Source of the DNA: a bacterium
GTDB taxonomy: Bacteria > Patescibacteriota > Gracilibacteria > Absconditabacterales > Absconditicoccaceae
DNA length: 8,808 nt
NCBI GenBank assembly: GCA_020629735.1
Contig: JAHDCT010000043.1
Coordinates: 1-8,808 of the forward strand
Direction: 5' to 3'
Part shown: positions 1 through 7,591 of the stretch, one piece after another
Numbering within the stretch: the first letter of the stretch is position 1
Layout of the letters: each line of letters opens with the position of its first letter
Made by a program: the position numbers and the translations under genes
The notes under the pieces: generated by a model
Seen by the model: only the letters and a program-made list of their open reading frames with translations
Told to the model about the DNA's origin: nothing
Database searches by the model: none

Positions 1-1
1 T

Positions 2-421
2 AAAAGAAATGTAGAATTATGAAATGTGTGACTAAAAAAAACACGACTATCTACTCTACAAAGCACTCTTGCAACTTTCGCAGCAAGTGATCCATATCTT
101 CCAAACAGTAAAGGACGAATAGTCGATCAAATAAAGAAACGAGAAGCAGAAAAAGAATGACTAAAAGTAGATCCACAAAAACTCTACACACCAGAAACTG
201 CACAACTAATTTTCATGTTAGAAAAACGCGGATATACAATTCCTCAAGCCGATGGATTGTATCCAGCAAACGCTAGTCTCTTAGGATGACGCCACCGTGA
301 ACCCCAAGTAGCATATAGTGGATTTTCAGATACCAAAGTAGAAGTTCAACATCGTATTCCAGATGGAAGATTCTCAAACCTAACAGCGCACACCTTTGAC
401 TTCAACAAGAAAAACTCTTAA
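2..421 (+). CDS. Unrecognised protein, C-terminal 139 residues (5' end outside window)
   Basis: This is the only substantial plus-strand gene. It is open from the window edge to a TAA at 419-421 when TGA is read as Gly (four in-frame TGA codons, at 20, 29, 167 and 287). I chose no start: the first in-frame ATG lies far inside, and the frame is already open at the edge, so the gene is probably cut by the window. I do not recognise the family. The visible part is soluble, with no membrane segment. It has a basic, charged helical stretch (around DQIKKREAEKEG), then a Pro/Gly-rich part with LEKRGYTIPQADGLYPA and LLGGRHREP, and a polar tail ending NKKNS. CGA codons occur at sites where Arg reads naturally. 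It converges with the minus-strand membrane protein gene across a shared terminator. I am confident that it is coding and make no claim about function. Confidence 0.7.
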
Positions 422-441
422 ACAAATCTATAAAAAGAAAC

Positions 442-470
442 AAAAAAAGCTCCTTTCAGGAGCTTTTTCT
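442..470. terminator. Bidirectional rho-independent terminator
   Basis: An 11-bp perfect stem (444-454 with 458-468, core AAAGCTCCT/AGGAGCTTT) closes a three-base TTC loop. On the plus strand it ends in T5, and on the minus strand it is followed by T7. It lies 21 bases after the TAA of the left-edge plus-strand gene and about 25 bases beyond the stop of the converging minus-strand gene, so it can serve both. Confidence 0.9.
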
Positions 471-493
471 ATAAGAAACTAAACAATCATGGT

Positions 494-2515
494 TTACTCT
501 AAAGTAGCTTCATATTGATCAATGTATTGATGCAAAGGCATCTTGTAAATAAATTCTTTCGTCAAAAGATAGATATTTGATTTCTCACCTTCTTCAATAA
601 ACACATCTATAATTTCTAAGTTTTCATCCAGATTAAATCTCAATTGAAAGAAATACTTTGGATTCCGATTCTTATCATTTCAAATAACAGTCTTAATTGG
701 ATCGGTAAGATACACCGTAAAAGTTTGATTTTCGTTATCAAACAAGCTAATATATTTAGACTCAGCACTAGCAAAGATTTGAGTATCAGGTGAAAAAGGT
801 ACAGAAACCGTATCACCTCATTCTAGAGAAACTTCACGTCATACAAACTCTTGACTTGTACCCTCTCTTCGTAACTGATAAAGTGTTGACTTAGCTGCTG
901 ACCACATAAGAAAAGTCCCATCAATAGCAAAGCTAGAAACACCTCCTTCATCAAACGCTCAAGGATTTTGAGAAGTAAATGACTCAGATAGATTATACTT
1001 GATTCCTTCACCAAACTCTGCCTGAGATCAATCTTTATTCTTGTATCTAATCACATACACTCAGTCCTTATTAATTCTATCATCATTAGTAAGAACATAC
1101 ATATTTGATGTTCTAAACGTTCCTAATCAAGAAATAGCACGCGGAAACTTGTTGTCATCAGTGGTTACTGGAGTAAATCAAACTTTATCAGTACTGTAGA
1201 TACTTCAATCACTTGCTGAACAAAATAATCCGTTCTTAAGAAGATTCAGATGACATTCTTCAAGCGTATATCAAATCCCAGATGACACCAAAGATCATCT
1301 AATCTTTTCACTTACGGCTCAGATCAAAACACCATCTTCTCATCAGACCATAAATCACTTATTGTACATAATCTTTTTCATAGATCCCAAGTAATTCTTC
1401 TCTTGCTGAGTAAAAGCATAGACAGGATCTCCTAATAAGTCTAGAGAGTTAATTAGAGCAATATTAAATCACTCTTTATATTCTTGTTCAAGAATATTTT
1501 TCAATTCTTTTACATCAAATACCCATTTCCCTTCACTTTCAAGAGTATTCAAGCGGGTCATAATTTCATTATATCTTTTTACTTTTTCGTTACTGTTAGC
1601 ATTAATTTGCTTAAATACAGCAATCTCTTTTTGTATATCCTGAATAGAATAATCTACCAAAATATTACCCTCTGCATCTTTTACTGTCGTCTGAGCAGTT
1701 TGAGTAAATCAGCTCAAAGCAAATACCAATAAAATCAAAACGAAAGCTCCTGCTATACCATATTGAATCAGAGTCCCATATCAGTCTAGGCGTGAAAATT
1801 GTTTAGAAAGAAAAGAGAATCACGAACCGATTCATTTTTTTAATTTTCTTTGAGTTAATTTCTTACCACTTGAATATGTTAGATCTTGGTAAAATCACAA
1901 TTTAGACTCTTCAATTCTGACAGAAAGAACTTCCAATAATTTAGCAATAAAATCTCATTCACCTTCAGCAGACATCTTAAGGACCTTATCCAAATCATCC
2001 TTATCTAGATACATATTAATATCAGAACCCCAAATAAGAATTCTATCATCGTCTTGAAAGTCACCTTCTATAAACTCAGAAAATTGATCAATATTTCACT
2101 GACTTATTTCGTTACCAACAGTATAAATAAGCTTATCATCCCTAAAAATCATAAGACTAGCGTCTCAAATCAACGCTGAAATATATTGGTCTTCCTTTAC
2201 AATATGCATAACTCAGCTAAGCGAAAAACGTTCATCTTGCTTCATTTTCTCTGCAAACACTTGCAATTTCGTATTAAGATCCTGCAGTTTATGTTCAAAA
2301 TACCCTTTTACATCCTCATAATAAAAATCATCAGATTGAATAAACTCAACAAGATCTCATAGCATATCTTGGAAAAGACCTTCTTGATATTCTTGAAATC
2401 AATTGTTTCCAAGTTTTACTTTGCACCCTAAGGTTAACTTACTTTCCTCAAAATATTTTTCGAAAGTAATGTAACCACTCTCTTCACTAAATATCTTCTC
2501 CTGCAGAGTAATCAT
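494..2515 (-). CDS. Single-pass membrane protein with degenerate PP2C-like cytoplasmic domain and extracytoplasmic beta-propeller-like domain
   Basis: The frame gives 673 residues from ATG (2515) to TAA (494-496), with 27 in-frame TGA codons read as Gly. Residues 1-215 resemble a PP2C/PPM phosphatase core: a strand pair leading to ALIGDAS (GD at 117-118), where active enzymes have GDS, and later GDFQDDDRILIWGSDIN (GSD at 163-165), where active enzymes have ...LLLxSDGL. The second aspartate-glycine pair is missing, and I see no N-terminal metal-binding Asp/Gly-His motif. A basic juxtamembrane segment (about 216-240) precedes one clear transmembrane helix at about 250-271 (AGAFVLILLVFALSGF). 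Next comes a charged helical stretch (about 290-348), then about 320 residues rich in short beta-strand patterns and Gly/Asp turns, which suggests a propeller. The likely topology is N-terminus inside, C-terminus outside. A sensor or scaffold role is my inference; loss of phosphatase activity is inferred from the missing residues. No Shine-Dalgarno site is visible before the ATG. Confidence 0.88.
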
Positions 2516-2590
2516 GAAAAAAAATTAAGAATAAAGGGACATGAATCCCATAGATAAACACTACAAAAATTTCTTCAAAAGAATTTTCTT

Positions 2591-2619
2591 ATTATAGAAA
2601 CCTAATACATACAAACCAA
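2591..2619 (-). promoter_or_regulatory. Candidate sigma70-type promoter for the PP2C-like membrane protein
   Basis: On the minus strand a -35 box TTGGTT (2619-2614) is separated by 17 bases from a perfect -10 box TATAAT (2596-2591). The predicted start is near 2584, giving a leader of about 70 nt before the ATG at 2515. A short GGGA/TCCC inverted repeat lies in that leader. Confidence 0.45.
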
Positions 2620-2842
2620 GGACTCTGGTACTGCAATTCATAGGTTATAACCACATAAAGAGTCATCAAAGAACACGCTCTAAATTCAACATTCAACGAA
2701 AAACAACATATCACGTATTTTTTTCACTTCTAAGTGCTATTTATATAGCAAAGTAGTAACTTTTTGCAAGGAAAGTCAGTTCTATAGCATTTACATCTTT
2801 TATAATTCTTAGATGTTATAAATACCAAACTTGACACAAAAA
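2620..2842. other. Intergenic region between the TagA/WecG gene and the membrane protein gene
   Basis: Together with the promoter and leader this gap is about 330 bases without a gene. I see no ORF with any recognisable product on either strand. It holds a second possible minus-strand promoter, TTGCAA (2769-2764), 16 bases, TATATA (2747-2742). It also holds an imperfect hairpin (ACATCT at 2793-2798, AGATGT at 2811-2816, 12-base loop) without a T-tract, so I do not call a terminator for the upstream glycosyltransferase gene. Some read-through from that gene is possible. Confidence 0.4.
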
Positions 2843-3670
2843 CTATTTACGAACAAAAAAGGAAGAAATCTGAAAAAGAAAATATCTAAAAATTCAAAAC
2901 ATTGATAAGATCTTTCACCTATTTTTACCAGGATTTGAAAATAACCTCCATAAAGCTTCGCCTACTCTGCTTTTCACCACCCAATCAGGGGCACGTTGTT
3001 CAAATCAGGTCATAAAATCCACCACTCATCAAGCATTGATAACAATAAATCATTGCTCTTTAAAATACTCTTTATGTTCATAAAGCCAATTTTCTTGAAA
3101 AGGAGTTCCCGTACAATTAAGAAAAACTTTTACATCATAAACATCAGAAGTAACTGATGTCTTAAAACTATCCCAATCAAAGTCAGATCATCTTTCTCGA
3201 TATAGTGACTGATAAACTCAAGAAACAGCAATTTTATCAGAAAGTCTCTCTAACGCTTCTTGTAGTAATCATAAATATCAAACATCTTTTCCAATGCGAG
3301 GATCATAACATTGATACGCATACACCGAGATTCATCACGTCTGAAGAGAAGCAAGATCTTTTAGAAGTTTTGGAGTTAAATCAGTTCAATTTAAATTTTG
3401 ACATCGACGTCAACTGCGAATCTTCTCAAACACCTGAAGAGCAATTCAATCTGTTAAAAGAAAATCTGAAGAAATGAGAGCATTATGATACTTTTGAGCA
3501 GTCTCTTTATCTTTCTTTTCCAATCAAGTATACTCCTCTAATAGCCTCCACTTCATTAAATTTGCAAAGTACAAGAAATTAACAACAGCAAATCACTGAT
3601 TTGTGTATAACTTCTGAAGATCCTTCAAAAAAGATGCATATGATCAAAGATATAATTTATCTAGCAGCAT
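2843..3670 (-). CDS. WecG/TagA/CpsF-family glycosyltransferase (GT26)
   Basis: The frame gives 275 residues from ATG (3670) to TAG (2843-2845), with 18 TGA-Gly codons. Members of this family transfer N-acetylmannosamine or a related sugar to an undecaprenyl-linked acceptor on the inner face of the membrane, in teichoic acid, enterobacterial common antigen or capsule synthesis. Family signatures appear in order: LLTDGIALQ (71-79, holding the conserved Asp-Gly), NGTDLTP (94-100), TGTPFQENW (187-195, the family's GxPxQExW motif), and AGGVVDFMTGFEQRAPDW (213-230, the GG.fD...G...RAP.W block). The C-terminus is hydrophobic and basic (FGIFRYFLFQISSFF), like the membrane-binding appendage of TagA. 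The length matches the family's usual 240-260 plus this tail. The ATG start fits the homologous N-terminus; no alternative start codon lies between it and a GAGGAG 21 bases upstream. No other glycan gene is adjacent, so the sugar and polymer cannot be named. Confidence 0.93.
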
Positions 3671-3706
3671 AAAAACAAAAAAATCAAAACACTCCTCTAA
3701 CAAAAA

Positions 3707-3734
3707 ATTATAGGAAAAGACAGAAGAGTAACAA
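3707..3734 (-). promoter_or_regulatory. Candidate promoter for the TagA/WecG-family gene
   Basis: On the minus strand TTGTTA (3734-3729) is spaced 16 bases from a perfect TATAAT (3712-3707). The predicted start is near 3700, giving a leader of about 30 nt. That leader contains GAGGAG (3697-3692), the only Shine-Dalgarno-like purine run near a start in this window, but it is 21 bases from the ATG and so may not act as one. Confidence 0.5.
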
Positions 3735-3752
3735 GCAATAATTCTAACATAT

Positions 3753-3814
3753 ACTAGTTAAAACTAGTTCCGGTAAGTTAAGTTTATAATCTAAGTACGA
3801 CAATTACTAGTAAT
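3753..3814. repeat. Pair of ACTAGT-centred palindromes upstream of the TagA/WecG-family promoter (possible operators)
   Basis: One element is a 7-bp inverted repeat with a 2-base centre, ACTAGTT-AA-AACTAGT (3753-3768). The second is a perfect 12-bp palindrome, ATTACTAGTAAT (3803-3814). ACTAGT therefore occurs three times within about 60 bases, starting about 20 bases upstream of the -35 box. Neither has a T-tract, so they are not terminators. An operator for a dimeric regulator is an inference; AT-rich chance is the alternative. Confidence 0.4.
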
Positions 3815-3862
3815 AGCACAAAGAACACTCATATAAGCCAATATTAAGAATTTTCTATATAT

Positions 3863-3897
3863 AAAAAAACTCCGCAAACATAGCAGAGCTTTTTTTT
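3863..3897 (-). terminator. Rho-independent terminator after the S1 gene
   Basis: On the minus strand GCTCTGC...GCGGAG (3888-3883 with 3875-3870, one mismatch, flanked by A/T pairing) is followed by T7. It starts 17 bases past the S1 stop codon. The A-tract on the other side makes it roughly symmetrical, but no plus-strand gene needs it. Confidence 0.8.
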
Positions 3898-3913
3898 ATA
3901 GATTATACTAAGA

Positions 3914-5041
3914 TTATTTTTTTGCACTTTCTTTATCAGCTTTCTTTCCTCCTTCGTCTTCTTTCATGGCTTTAATACTCAAACCGATTTTTCTGTTGTG
4001 AGGTTCAAGTAAGATAACTTTCGCCTTAACAACTGATCATAGTTTAAGAGATCTCACACCTTCTTCTGTGTTTCCAATTTCTGAAAGGTGAATCAAACCA
4101 TTAATATCTTCATATACTCTCACGAATACTCAATAAGGTACGTATCTCACAACCTCACCAGCAATAATATCTCCCACTCCATATTGTTGTGGAATAATTG
4201 TCCATGGATCTGGTTTCAATTGTTTGTGAGAAAGAGAGATTTTTCCATCTTCAAGTCAGATAACCTTCACTCTCATTTCATCTCCAACGTCACCAAGTCA
4301 ATCAATATTTGAAACGTGACCAAAAGTGATTTCAGAAATATGCACAAGTCATTCAACACCTCATCCAATAGTAACGAAGAATCAGTAACTTGAAATTCCA
4401 GAAATAACTCAGTCAAATTCTTTTCCAACTTCAAGTTCATCCATAACTTTTTGTCTTTCTTCTCTCAATCATTCTCTTTCAGAAAGAATCATTCTTCTCG
4501 CATCTTCATCGAAATTAATAATTCTCACCTGAATTTCTTGACCAAGTAACTTAAGAAGTTCATCGAAGATTTTTTCTTGATCACCATCCTCAACTCTTGG
4601 GTAATGAATAGGAGCAAGTTGTGACAATGGAATAAATCACTTGATTCCATGCATATCAACAAGCAATCATCATAGATTTGCCTCAGTTGGAATAACAGTA
4701 ATAATTTCATCACTTTCTTGTTGAGCAACAATCCTCTTCCAAACATCTTCTTGTTTCAACTTAGAAATAGAAATAACATAATATCCTTCATCAGTAACAA
4801 CATCACTTCAAAGAATTTCAGCTTCTAGTTCTGCTCAGACAGCAAGATCTTCACCATTTCTTTCCAAATCTTTAACTTCTTTAGAAAGAATTAGTCAGGT
4901 AAAAGCTCATTGATCACAATTAACAATAACTCAAAAATCTCCTCTCTTAACAACGTTTCACGTAACTTTTTCTCAAGCCTTAATAAGTGGAAGAGTAATA
5001 CTTCCATCCATTAACTGAGCGTGTAAGTCAGTAGCTGCCAT
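3914..5041 (-). CDS. rpsA: 30S ribosomal protein S1 (four S1 domains)
   Basis: The frame gives 375 residues from ATG (5041) to TAA (3914-3916), with 19 TGA-Gly codons. S1 binds mRNA on the small ribosomal subunit and helps recruit and unfold messages at initiation. Four S1/OB-fold repeats are visible: about 20-97 (KVTGNVVKRGDFGVIV), 108-190 (a divergent repeat with GIKGFIPLSQL), 204-276 (GVISGISSYGFFVTI...GLVHISEI) and 288-358 (GEVVRYVPYGVFVRV...GLIHLSEI). Repeats 3 and 4 are the most canonical. The tail is short and charged (EDEGGKKADKESAKK). Four domains is fewer than the six of E. coli and like many Gram-positive and CPR S1 proteins. It lies 49 bases after rpsO with no terminator between and no clear Shine-Dalgarno site, and is probably co-transcribed with rpsO. 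A general S1-domain RNA-binding protein is the only serious alternative. Confidence 0.92.
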
Positions 5042-5090
5042 TAGTAAATAAAAGTTTAAAAAATAAAAATGTAATCGGTACTAAATTGTT

Positions 5091-5351
5091 TTATACTTTA
5101 AGTTTCAATTTCTTAGAAACCAAGTTGTAACGCTCAAGTGCATTAGTCTTAAGATACTTCAAGAATTTTCTTCTTCTCGCAACTTTTTTAAGAAGACTTC
5201 TTTTTGCATCAACATCTTTAGGATGATTTCCTAAATGTTCTTGCAACTGAGTTACTTCAAAAGTAAGCAATGCAATCTGAACTTCTGGAGATCAGTTGTC
5301 ATTGTCATGTCTCATGAACGGCTTAATAAAAGCCAAAAGCTCTTCGTTCAT
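5091..5351 (-). CDS. rpsO: 30S ribosomal protein S15 (uS15)
   Basis: The frame gives 86 residues from ATG (5351) to TAA (5091-5093), close to the family's usual 86-89. S15 is a primary binder of the 16S rRNA central domain and organises the platform of the small subunit. The signature NGSPEVQIALLT (19-30) is followed by LQEHLGNHPKDVDAKRSLL (36-54) and the basic VARRRKFLKYLK helix (58-68), all as in canonical S15. The Gly of GSPE is encoded by TGA, which anchors the genetic-code call. The usual HSRR part of the loop reads DAKR here, a mild divergence. It leads the S1 gene in an apparent two-gene ribosomal operon. Feedback control by S15 on its own leader is known in other bacteria, but the leader here is too short for me to see such a structure. 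Confidence 0.97.
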
Positions 5352-5362
5352 TAATAATAAAT

Positions 5363-5390
5363 TAAATAGATAAAAAAGGATGTCGTACAA
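5363..5390 (-). promoter_or_regulatory. Weak candidate promoter for rpsO-rpsA
   Basis: On the minus strand TTGTAC (5390-5385) is 16 bases from TATTTA (5368-5363). The predicted start near 5356 would leave only about five untranslated bases before the rpsO ATG. A good -35-like TTGACT (5403-5398) lies further up but lacks a matching -10 at normal spacing. The location, between the ligase terminator and rpsO, is right; the boxes are poor. Confidence 0.25.
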
Positions 5391-5426
5391 GAGTTAAAGT
5401 CAATAACCTTTCACTCCACACGATTC

Positions 5427-5454
5427 AAAAAAGATACAAAAGTTAGTATCTTTT
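5427..5454 (-). terminator. Rho-independent terminator after the O-antigen ligase gene
   Basis: A perfect 9-bp stem AAAAGATAC/GTATCTTTT (5429-5437 with 5446-5454) has an 8-base loop and, on the minus strand, ends in T6. It sits about 50 bases past the ligase stop and separates that gene from rpsO. The stem is A/T-rich, so efficiency may be modest. Confidence 0.75.
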
Positions 5455-5502
5455 ACAAGTTCAAAAGGCATTTTTGATAGCACTGCATCACATTTCTTGA
5501 AA

Positions 5503-6795
5503 TTAATGTTCTTGATAGTATCAAAGAAAAATTCAATAGGGAACAAGAAGCAAATAATTAACCATACTATCTTCCCGTACATGAAGAAAAAAACCTTCAA
5601 ACATCAAACCAATAAGTCAAAATCAAAGCAAGACAAAAACAGGAATATGTTTATGATTTTTTTGCTTAAGGATGTAAGAAATAACTGGGGTAAGAAGCAC
5701 CTTCCATGCCATTATCCAAAACAAAAATCATACTACTCAAATGTCTAAGAAAATTTGCAAAAACTGGCTTTCAGGGAGATACGTTCATGCATGATGTATA
5801 GAAGGCCCAGATGATCACAATCCATATCACAAAGGGTTAGCAACAAAAGCATTCCATCATTCAAGCCAAGCGGACATATGTGCTACGTTTGATCAAGCTT
5901 TTAATGATTGAAGCAAAATAATTGCTCAAAAAAACAACACTAAGGCTCAAAGTCATACACTAAACAGAAGAGCTTTATGTTTAATATACTTCCTAAAAAA
6001 CAAAAGAAGGAAAAGACATAGCTGGACAATAAGTCATAGATAAGCTCCTCTAGAAAAAGTAAACAATACAGAAAGAAGGAAAAGAACATACACACCAATA
6101 ACAGCTCAAGAAGCAACGCGAGAATCACTTTTACGAAGCTGACGTTCACTCAAAATTGTGAAAAAACTGGCAATTCAAACAAGAAAATATCAATAATTAT
6201 TAGGTCATGAGAACAATCATTGAAATCTCATAATTCATCATGGTCACGTACGATACCAAAGCGGAGGTTCGGAAGCAACTATATAATCACCAATAGGTCA
6301 GTATCAAAGATGCATAAAAATTTCTGGAAAAACAATTTTTAATCACTGATAAAGAAGACCACCAACAAGTAACGCAGCAATTCAAATATACAGCGAATCT
6401 TCAAAATGACGCATATCTTTTTTTGTAGAACGAGACCAAACATATCAAATCGCAACAGCACTGAGTGCTATAACAAAAAAATAAATATCGTATTTATATC
6501 AAATAAGAAGATCAGAAAAGGAAACTCAAAGGTAAAGAGAGTACCCTACTGCCCACAAAGACAATAAGACTACCAATCAAATTTCATATCACCAACGGCG
6601 AAAAAAATCTTTCTTTACATGGCTTGAGGCGCTTAGAAAAAGAAAAAGAGCAATAAGCAACCAGAACACTTCCCTAAAAAATGCTAGTTCAACAGCAGAA
6701 ATGAAACCAATTCAAAAAACGAAAAAAACGAAAATGAGGTGATATAAGCTCATTCCTCCTAAGAAACGAAGCAACAAAGAAATAACATGTTTCAT
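5503..6795 (-). CDS. O-antigen ligase/polymerase-family integral membrane protein (Wzy_C/WaaL-like)
   Basis: The frame gives 430 residues from ATG (6795) to TAA (5503-5505), with 33 TGA-Gly codons, the most in the window. The family joins or polymerises undecaprenyl-linked glycans outside the cytoplasmic membrane. The protein is almost wholly hydrophobic, with about 11-12 membrane helices. Family marks are MRFQGLFSGPNNYGYFL (189-205, with the conserved Arg and the G.F..PN pattern), FTFSRGAYLGL (245-255, the classic SRGA motif at a helix start), and the long outer loop NPLGYGLGSSGP...HHAGTYLPESQFLQIFLDIGVVG (320-356), matching G.G......H...L.i..e.G. His334/His335 are candidates for the loop histidine needed by WaaL. 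Length fits the family (about 400-450). Whether it is a ligase or a Wzy-like polymerase, and for which glycan, cannot be read from the sequence. No polysaccharide cluster surrounds it; it has its own promoter and terminator. Confidence 0.9.
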
Positions 6796-6801
6796 ACTTT
6801 A

Positions 6802-6830
6802 TATATAGAGAAGACAAGAAAAATGTCCAA
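6802..6830 (-). promoter_or_regulatory. Strong candidate promoter of the O-antigen ligase gene, predicting a leaderless mRNA
   Basis: On the minus strand TTGGAC (6830-6825), a 17-base spacer and TATATA (6807-6802) are followed six bases later by the ATG at 6795. Transcription normally begins about seven bases after the -10 box, so the A of the start codon is the expected first base. There is accordingly no Shine-Dalgarno site. The promoter fits in the 56-base gap after the Nudix gene. Confidence 0.55.
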
Positions 6831-6851
6831 AGAAAATAAAGGGCAATTATA

Positions 6852-7460
6852 CTAAGTTAAATGAATTCATCCTTCAGAAACTGTCAACAACTGTCTCAAT
6901 AAAACTGCAACGGTTCTACCCTCAAGAATATCTCAATCAAGGCACATACGAACAACTTTATCAGGAGAAAATCGATGGACATCAATCTCTTCCATTCCAT
7001 CTAACTCTTGTCAAGTCTCGCAAAAGGAAAAGTCAGTTACCAAAAAGTACAACAGATCTCGATTGACCAAAGCTCAACAGCGAGAAATATGAATTAAATC
7101 ACAATCTGAAAGGTCTATTCAGCACTCTTCTCTTCACTCTCTGATAACTGCCTTTTTAATAGCTCAATCATAGAGATCTAAATTGTCTTTTGCTCAAATA
7201 TACTCGTCTAGTGTGTCAAATACCTTTCATCACGGTAAACGATAATCGTATCATCACTTTCTCTCATTAAGTTCTGATCTCCATTCTCTAGTCAAACAAA
7301 TATCTCATGAAGAATTTTGAAATAAAATTCTCACTCATGGAGATCTTTCAACCCACTCATAGGTCTGTTGAAAAGATCACTTTTGCATATCTTGCTCAAT
7401 CAACTGCAAAATTTTTCAAGAACTTACAACACGAGGAGGTCAAATAGGGATGGCTTTCAT
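6852..7460 (-). CDS. Nudix hydrolase with an expanded Nudix box
   Basis: The frame gives 202 residues from ATG (7460) to TAG (6852-6854), with 17 TGA-Gly codons. Nudix enzymes hydrolyse nucleoside diphosphates linked to another group, using metal held by the REUxEE helix. Here RLPGGKV (74-80) gives the first part of the box and REGREECGI (107-115) the second, with both catalytic-helix glutamates present. Between them lie about 26 residues instead of the usual 13 or so, adding a charged loop (DTLDEYIGAKDNLDLYDG). The canonical first Glu is not obvious, and the residue after RE is Gly, where a hydrophobic residue is usual. I recall a similar long PGGKVFDTL-type box in other CPR Nudix proteins. 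NRDLLYFLVTDF (133-144) is the typical strand after the box. It is probably soluble and cytoplasmic. The substrate is unknown. No Shine-Dalgarno site is seen. Confidence 0.87.
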
Positions 7461-7481
7461 AGAAACGAACAAAGAAACAAA

Positions 7482-7510
7482 ACATAACACACTAAAAATA
7501 GGAAAGACAA
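7482..7510 (-). promoter_or_regulatory. Possible promoter of the Nudix gene
   Basis: On the minus strand TTGTCT (7510-7505), a 17-base spacer and TTATGT (7487-7482) give a predicted start near 7475 and a leader of about 15 nt. It lies just beyond the ppa terminator, where a promoter is needed, but the -10 box is only a fair match. Confidence 0.3.
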
Positions 7511-7540
7511 ACGTAAAATCTAATAAAAATAGAAAGAAAT

Positions 7541-7568
7541 AAAAAAACTCCGCCTCAAAACGGAGTTT
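7541..7568 (-). terminator. Rho-independent terminator after ppa
   Basis: A perfect 8-bp stem AAACTCCG/CGGAGTTT (7545-7552 with 7561-7568) has an 8-base loop. On the minus strand it runs directly into T7. It lies 23 bases past the ppa stop codon. Its CGGAG plus T-tract arm is the same as in the S1 terminator near 3870. Confidence 0.88.
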
Positions 7569-7591
7569 CTTATCTATGAGAATAGCACTCT

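Noticed and set aside
823..1732. Short frames on both strands within 823-1732
   Set aside because: These are either fragments of the PP2C-like membrane protein split at TGA codons (1469-1660 is in its true frame) or out-of-frame shadows of it.
2793..2816. Inverted repeat ACATCT/AGATGT as a terminator
   Set aside because: The stem is short and A/T-rich, the loop has 12 bases, and no T-tract follows on either strand.
2831..2857. TTGACA on the plus strand as a promoter
   Set aside because: It would fire antisense into the TagA/WecG-family gene, and no good -10 box follows at normal spacing.
3205..3477. 90-residue plus-strand frame
   Set aside because: It lies wholly inside the TagA/WecG-family gene on the other strand, which has family motifs across the same bases. 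Its protein has no recognisable features.
5394..5748. Plus-strand frame 5497-5748 and a minus-strand frame 5394-5711 rich in Phe/Ile
   Set aside because: Both overlap the C-terminus of the O-antigen ligase in other frames. The minus-strand one also runs over the ligase terminator, and its hydrophobicity is a frame artefact.
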